Origin: Molanna angustata
Taxonomy: Eukaryota; Arthropoda; Insecta; Trichoptera; Molannidae
Direction of reading: 5' to 3'
NCBI GenBank assembly: GCA_963576475.1
Contig: OY754973.1
Span: forward strand, 6,477,052-6,541,051
Length of the DNA stretch: 64,000 bases
Shown in pieces: positions 13,801 through 22,800 of this stretch. Position 1 is the stretch's first letter. Each line of letters starts with the position of its first letter. The notes beneath the pieces are model-generated. The model ran no database searches, had not been told where the DNA came from, and saw only the letters and a list, made by a program, of their open reading frames with translations. The translations under genes were made by a program, and so were the position numbers.

Positions 13801-16800
13801 AGTTTTTAAAGACTGACTGCCATTTTTTTAATTTCTTCAAAGATGTGCTTATTTCATACGTTTTTATCTCCATACACATATATACATATATCATCTCACT
13901 TATTTTACTTTTATTTGTCTTCTGTCATGTACATTTTGAATGCTGAAATTATAAATTACTGAACATAGTTCACTTTTTTTCTTGTCCTAACTCTTTTTAC
14001 ACCCTTTTTATCTTGACTTGTCTGTAATTGATTATTAACTAACTTCCCGACTAGTCAGAGCTCTGAAACTTTCATAATTTGTGTATTCCCAATGATAATG
14101 CATGTCCAGCTTGATTCATTTGATATTTTGATAAAATTTGTATTACTTCACTTGAATTGTGACTGCTACGCATATTGCATAATATTCAGGGGATATTTAT
14201 ATTGTTTTCTTCAACTTCACTTGTTCTTCATTTGATAAGTAAAAAATACAACCCAGTTTCCTCACTTTTTATCTGTAGGTATAATAAAACAATCTTATTT
14301 GTTATTTCAGCATGATTACCCCAACGAGTGTCGTCCCGGTGGGCTCAACGGCAACTTCATTATGTTTGCATCTGCGACCAGCGGCGATAGACCCAACAAC
14401 AGCAAATTCTCCGCCTGTTCTGTTGGCAACATATCCAACGTACTGGATGCTATGGTGGATAATAAAAAGAGGAATTGCTTCACAGCGAGCGCTGGGGCTT
14501 TCTGTGGGAATAAAATTGTTGAGGCTGGTGAAGAATGTGACTGCGGTAAGTCATGTGGTTCAAATTTAAAAATTTTGCATGGGATTAAAAATCTGTTGGT
14601 GAACGATTAATGTCAGAGGATCAAATCTCGAATGTCCAGGCTCTTGACAAAAACATTTTTTTTTTTAATAAATAATTAATATGTCCTTGTTAAACAAGCA
14701 CATATACATCTTCCTACGTTCCCTAAAATAAGCATAAATGCTTGTGCTATAGGTGAACGAAATCGGTCGAGGCAGGATTCGAACTCGCGACCACTGGATT
14801 ACTAGCTCAGCGCGCTAACCGCTCTGCCATCGACCCATCTGACCATCTGTCCCATACATTACTTTTTATATTATGGTTGAGTGCCCTTTTACTTCTCGGG
14901 CAACTAACAGGTACTATGTCAAATATTAATTTAACACACACCCAATAACAAGTTGCCACATTCTGGAGACTTACGGTATTAATCTTCTCACAGATCCAAA
15001 CTGAAAACACAATCAAAAACTGTATTTCCACCGGGAATCGAACCCGGGACCTTTGGATAAGCAGTCAGATACCTAACCATCTGAACTATGAAGGCAAACA
15101 ATATTCGTGAATACTTCATAGTTGTAACAGTCAAACTACTTACATATGTAAAATGTATGATTTGTTGATGATGAGTATATTTACATAATCCTTGTCTAGT
15201 AACAATTTTTGAGCCAAATATACCCAATAAGTAAGCATAGAATAAAAATGATAAATAATGAATTTTATGTATTATTGCAGGTTACGATGATGCAGAATGC
15301 ACAGATAAGTGTTGCTATCCTCGAGTTGTTGGAGATATGGATAAATTAAAGAATGAATCAGCTAAAGGATGTCATAGGAGATACAACACTCAGTGCAGGT
15401 AGAAGATATTTAATTTTAATCATCATCCAATCCTCTCTATTTATTCCTCAATAGGCATGATGACTAAAACTATCTCACGATGTTTTTACGCATTCACTGT
15501 TTTCAAATATATATACATTTCTACATAAAATAAAGGTTAAGTAGCAAAAATCGCCATTTTAAAATCAAATTTGACATTTACGCCAAAAAACGCTTGTAGT
15601 ATCATGGCGGCTGCCGACCCTGACGGTGACGTCACGATATTGTAAACTGCATATCACTACTATATGTAATATATGTATTCTAGGACGATTTGTGTATTTA
15701 TAATCAATTCAAAAGTGCATAAGTGTTGTGCGGTCCCTAAATGTACAAACACGACGAAAAAAACACCTACTGAGGTATATGTTTTCGTCCCACGTGAAAA
15801 AAAAGAGAAATAAGTGATTAAATTTCGCACGGCGAGACATAAGTGTATTTTATTAAGTACGCGTTTACAATGAAGTACAGTATTTGTTCCCCCACTTTTA
15901 GCTCTCAATAATATAATATTTACCATTATTTAGGCAATAAGCATATAAAGAACTTCATTAATGTCCAAACGTCAAAATAGGCCATCATACGTTTCCCGCG
16001 TATGTTTTTAGCTTATGAACACATAATGTAGAGAGAAGAAGGAGCATATTTTATCGATTTTCGAGATGTAAGTTGTATTTAAATTACAGATAAATAAAGT
16101 ACTTATATGTACTTATTATTAAGTTTTTACGTTTCGAAATTCTGATGAACAAAAGTCTTTGTTCGACGCAAAGAAATATCCGACCATCAAAAGTTCCATT
16201 CTAGTTAAGAGTAGTTAAGACAGGCAGAAAAATAACTACTATGGCTGCTATTGCTAAAAATAACGATAGCAGATAAATATAGCTTGTTATTAACACAATA
16301 CAAATAACGAGCGCTATGTAATAATTCGTATGCTGCTAAAATTGTAACGATGTTTTAAAACGCATGCTTCGCGTAATCGCCGTCGTTTCGCCAATCGCTT
16401 CATTGCATGAAAAAAATATAGCTTGCTAGTTTAGTTTGGCAGTGACCAGCATCATAACATGTCGAACGTTCGTCAGCTCACCATCGCGTGACAAAATTGT
16501 AGAATACTAAAACTAAATTAGTTTACCATACGTTGCGAGCGTTCATTATTTATTTATTTATTCAATAAGAACTAAGTTACATACAAAATACAATAAACTT
16601 AGGCCCGATATTACAGTCGGCCCTCAACTCATTGAGTTTGTTAAACTCAAGATTAATGTTAAGGGGAGATTGAATCCATTTCCGTATTACAGTGCAATAT
16701 AACATGTCAGTTACTAAATCTTCAATTATAGACATATTTCACTTTTTCTGTGGTTATTATCTGTCAAATTTTAATAACCTCAAATAATACGAAATACAAA

Positions 16801-19800
16801 ACGGGACGCTACGACTTTAAATACCATTGTTTTATTATCCAACATGGTAAATTTAATTTTTTTCACCAAAATAATGCTTTTAAATGCCCATGTTCAATAC
16901 GGCTGTCAGTTTGTTTTGTTGTGTGGCGCCACCGTCGATACAACTAACGCCTTTAGTGATACAACACTGAAACTACACACGTTGCCTAACGCCTCTAGTG
17001 ATAGAAACTGAAACTACACGAGTTGCCTAGCAAATGACAGTTGACTCACAGTTAAGTACTTAATCTGCCAGAAACGTTGAGTTAAATATTTGTCGTTTTA
17101 GTGACATATTTGAGGGAAGATTAGGCCTAAACGGACACTGTAATACGCTATATTTTTGTGAAACTTGAGTTTAGCTCTTAAACTGACACTGTAATACCGG
17201 CCCATAGTATCCCCCGATAGGTAGGCGAGTATCTAGGTAAATTGAAACTATTTGCTTTGATGAATCCTTGTTCCATTGCTATTTTATTGTTTTGTTTTAG
17301 TTTTAAGTACCTAATTAAAATATTAATAATATCAAAAACACCAAAATAAACATTGTCCAGACCGACAATTAATGCGTATATTGTATTGAAGACTATCAGA
17401 AGAATTGACGCGACCATACTATGACGTCGTGCGCTCTGATTGTTTTTTCTCATAAAATGGCGGACTAACACATTTTGTATTTTTATATTTATAATATTAC
17501 TATTCACTCCTTTAAAATGAAAATAAGTACATTTTTTAAATCTTTATAACCTATTTTATTTTTTAAAATCATAATTTCAATGATTTTTTCTTACAGTCAT
17601 CTCACCTATTACATAACATTCTATTTTTTTTTTTAATATATTAATCATAATATGTATATGAATCATAACAATTATCCCATATGTATATTAGATTCATCAT
17701 AATACATTGCCCCCAAGTCAAATTGAAAACGCTGTTCGTTTTCGCCAAGCGCTAATTTTTTTTGTATGGGATTTGACGTTTGTTGTAGAAATTTTTTCTA
17801 CAATAACAAACAACAAACGTCAAATCCCATACAAAAAAAATTAGCGCTTGGCGAAAACGAACAGCGTTTTCAATTTGACTTGGGGGCATTGTGTATTTCC
17901 ATTTCAACCTCATGTAACACTGTACAACTCCCACAAACAATATAATAACATCATTTTATTTTATAATCAAGCAATGAAAGCCACCAAGTTATTTATTTCT
18001 GAAACGTTAAATATTCTCCACCACGTTACAATACTCGGTGCGTGTTATAACAGATGCGTCAACGATTCAATAGAGCGGATAGCGATATTATTTGGTTTAT
18101 TCTCCCAAATAAACCAAATAAATCAATAAATAAAAATAGCATGTTAAAAATAAGCAGCATATTCCATATAGCTTGTTATGAAAAAAATAGCCATTTCGAA
18201 CAACACTACAGTTGACAGTAACAAACACAATTGACAGTAACAATATGGTGACGTCATGCGCTCTGATTGGTGTTTCACATAAAATGGCGGACAAACATAT
18301 TTTGTATTTTTATTTTAATAATATTAATATTATTCGCTCTTTTAAAATGAAAATAAATATATTTTTTCAAATCTTTATAACATATTTTATTTTATAAAAT
18401 CATAATTTCAATGATTTTTTCTTACTGTCATCACGCCTATTCTTCTTCGTGTCCTAAATCTTACCTTTCCTAGAATCTCCTTACTATTTTAATGTTTTTC
18501 CATTAAAATGTTTTACTTTTCTCATCAAAGTGAATTATATAAATTAATATCTAATTATAATGACTAGTTGCATGTAACACATGAGATCCAACTGTTGATT
18601 GCGATAGTATGTATAATTGAAGAATACGTACCATACTATAAACACTTAAACACAAATTAATAAACATTTTAAGATATTTTGTTATCTATTTAAAACATGT
18701 AGGTATGTATGTCAGGATAGGATAGTATGGAGGTCAGTCTGTTTTTCATACCCAGAATATGTAAACATCATAATGTATGTTTGTAGATTAAGTAGGTATC
18801 AAACTATTAAGTGAGATATTGTGTAGTGTTTACTGCCATACAAATTGTATGAAACAATGTCGTCACTAAATTCAATTTTTATAAAAATTGTTAAAAAAAA
18901 GTTTGAGATGTACTACTACAATGTTCATATTTTTTAATACTTTGGAAACATAGGCAGTTAAACACATAAATTTATCATAAAAAAAATGATTTTCTTAATA
19001 AAAAATGTTTGAGAAAATCTGGAATTTTTTGGAAAATGAATTTGAGAATTTGTTTTTGTGTATTTATACCAATTTTCAGAGTTCTAGCTTATATGGTTTT
19101 TGAGATACATATATGGAAAAATAAAGTAAAAATTCAAAAGTTGATAACCCCTGACTGAAACATAACTTCAAAATTCTAAGTATAAAAGTTATGTAGGCCT
19201 GTAATTATCTAAAGTGTGAAGTATGAGCAATAGACAAACATGTATGAGATGATGCATGAATGTGGATGAGGCGAGGGATGCGTGCCAGGATAGAAAGATT
19301 CTCTCGGTTAGGTTCTCTCTGCCTACCCCGCAAGGGACATGGCGTAATGGTATGTATGTATGTAATTATCTATATATTCTGAAATTTTGATCTCTACGAA
19401 TTAAGCAGATCAAAAGTTATAAGGGACACACACACACAGACACACTAAATGTTCTACTCCGAATTCTGAGTAAATCCACATATATGTTGCGAAGCATCTA
19501 AGTTGGTATTTTTTTACTTCAAAGTTGGAAAAACTGCGAAAAATATAGACCCTGCATACAAATCTCGCGTACCTTGGCTTGATATTTTTTCGATATGTTT
19601 AGAGAAAATAATTCTCTTGAACAAATCGACAGTTGGATCACTAAAGCTGTAAATTATTAGCAAATATGGAACTATTATCATTGTTTTTCATTATAATAAA
19701 ATTTACTATTAACCACATTTACTGTAAATTTTGCTACCATTTTCACTGCTAGCTGCTCTGTCATCAGGCTAATTTACAGCAGTTAATTTAATTAAATATA

Positions 19801-22800
19801 AAGTAAGTAAAAAAAATCACATTGAGATATATTATTGGATTCAACAGACCTCATCAATTATTTATTTTTTTCCAGTCCATCTCAAGGTCCTTGTTGCCAG
19901 TCAGACACGTGTCGTTTTGTACCAGCCTCTCAGAGGGCCATGTGTCGTACGGAGACAGACTGTGCCCTCTCTTCCATGTGCGATGGTCGGAGCCCAGAGT
20001 GTCCCAGCCCTCGACCAGTGGCTGACAAGACCAGATGTAACAATGGTCTGTACTAAACTGTGATTTATTTGATTTTATAGTATTTTAAATTAACAATTAT
20101 CACTGAGGAGAACTTGGAATACATAACATTAGGACCCGAATGCACAGTCCTAGGTACCTAAATACTAACTCCTAACCTCACTGGAGTATTTAGTATTCTT
20201 AAATTAGCAATTGCGTTGCAGAGACATCACTAACTAAATACTACGACCAATTTAAGGTCGATGGCGTAGCGTTTCACATTATTGCATATGAAGAAAAGAG
20301 ATAGATAGTTTTCTATGGGTTTAGACTGACGTTTAAAATGTTTTATTGTCATAATAACACAAACATATGTAACCAAGACCACACTGACAGCTCGATGTCG
20401 CGATTTTTCTGAAATTCCACTGAATTTTCGGCATCTCATATAGATCGCTGAGTACTCTGCTTGGTATTTGATTTATCAAAATTATTAAATACATATTCGA
20501 CGAAGGTGCTAAAGTCATCATCCATCGAAAACATCTCGTATTTTAGTATTAAACCACTCGTAAGGTTCCTCGCTATCAACCTTACTTTTTGACAGTTTGC
20601 AAATGTTAGTTTACGCCAACGCGCATATGCTAAGTATTTAGATATGCAATTCTCACACAAAAACATTGTAGCATCCTTCAGTTGGGAAGCCACATGATCT
20701 CCTAACTTAAGTGAGCGACTGTGCAATGAAAACATGGTTCGTATTTAGAACTTAGTATTTAGGTAGGACTCTGCATTCGGACCTATGTGTCTTTTTAATT
20801 GAATGGGTCTCTGGGTTTTATAATTCAAATTTACAATAAATTGTATTTGATGGGAATGAATACTTTTTGAAAAGATAGCGGAATGTTTAGTATTCTTCTT
20901 TCCCCTTAGCGCTTTTGTCCCGTTTCTATCGGGGTATGCTTTGACCATGATCCTGGAATTGGCGAGTCTGGTTATTACATTGAAGCGACTGCCATCTGAC
21001 CTACGTAACCCTTAGAAAGGGGAACCAGTCAAATAAGATCATGGCTACACATAGGTAGTGATATAAATCCGCACATAGATTTTATAAAAATCCAGAGGTG
21101 CGTGCCCCGCCCGGATAGCGGAATATTTAATATTTGACACAATTCTGGTCAAATAGTGATGTAACCAATATTGTATGTAAGAAAATTCTGGTCTACATGA
21201 TTCTGAAATAAAGTACACATAATATATTAGTTATATCGCAACTTGTTATTATTCTTAAAATTAAACATTGTACTTACAGTACATGTAGTTGTATAAAGAT
21301 ACCCTATTTTTAGTACATAAGCAAAAAATTAAAAAATAGTCCTTTATTTACCTTTCCAATTGACAATCCTCAATGGAACTCCATAGCAAAATAATAAAAA
21401 ATAAAACAAGTGGAACATACAACTACAATTATTTTCCTAATTGACTATTTATCTATGTTTGTTGGTTGGTTGATAAGGGCCTGTGAAAGGAAACAAGTCT
21501 TTCTAAATTAGAATTTTTATTTTTTAATAAAACCCTAAGATGAAACTCTCATTAATTGAATTGAACATTTTCCAGACACCCAATTGTGCATAGCTGGCGA
21601 ATGTTCTGGCTCCATCTGCCTTGAATGGAACATGACAGAGTGCTTCATGACATCTCAGATAATTCCCAACATTGACAAGAGGAAACTGTGCGAACTGGCC
21701 TGTCAGAACGGCAGCGATGTCACCACCTGTCAGAGCACCAGCGAGTTTGCTCACAGAGTTGGTCTACCTCCCGGAGGCATCAGTCTGCGTCCGGGATCGC
21801 CCTGTGACAACTTCCAGGTAAAATTACACATTTGTTTTTACAACTTTGCCCAAGCTGGAATTGTATTAAAGATATTGTTTAATAGGAATCTACATAGTGA
21901 CTGAAAACATGATATATTAAAATCGCCTATTGCACTATGAAGTTACGTGTTAGTAAGGGAACTATCGCGTGCGTTAAAAAGGTTTTATAGGTGATATAAA
22001 TTGTCGGAAACTCAAAATTTGATTTTTTGCATTTTGAGAACAAACCTGACTTGAAATGAAAAAACTTTATTGGTCATTTACTTTGATTTTATGCACTTTT
22101 TAAGTACTAAATATTTATTTCTGTATGACACATAGTAATGAAGTAATTTAATAAAAAGGATTTTCTTAGGAGAATTTATGCTGAATTTTAAAATTCTTTG
22201 AGGGAACATTCTAGAGAAATGTTGAAAATACTTGTTTTTTTTTTTTTTGAAACACTGTTTAACATATTTGAGATATTAGATTTCAACATCCGACAAATTA
22301 ACATTTTTTTAAAGGCATAAAAATCCGAAGCAAACATATTCAACTCCGGATCACTCAATTTCAATTGTACTCAGTACAAGTTACGTAATCAGTTTTCATA
22401 TTTATCACCATTTTTATAAAACCAAGTCTATTTAGCTGTCCTTATTAGTTAAATAACTAATAAGTACCTTAAATGCAATATGAAATAAAAAAAATAATAG
22501 AATTGTAATAGTAACAGTTGAATGTAATACAAGGACTTAATAAATAGGTAAAAGAATTAATATTTATGTTTTTTTACAGGGCTACTGTGATGTGTTTCTC
22601 AAGTGTCGTGCAGTGGATGCAGAGGGTCCACTAGTCCGACTGAAGAATCTTCTGTTGAATAGAAAGACACTTTTGTCTGTCGCTCAGTGGGTGACAGAGT
22701 ACTGGTGGGCAGTCATGCTGTTGGGTGTTGCCTTTGTTCTCTGCATGGGGCTCTTTATCAAATGCTGTGCTGTGCACACGCCGAGCTCCAATCCAAAACA

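Noticed and set aside
14765..14836. Minus-strand tRNA-Ser-like sequence as a functional tRNA gene
   Set aside because: It is followed by a SINE-type body and A/T-rich tail, and the anticodon loop departs from a standard serine tRNA.
20436..20735. 99-codon minus-strand frame inside the 20132-20783 MITE as a gene
   Set aside because: No domain recognised, lies wholly in a non-autonomous element, and has no splice or start evidence.
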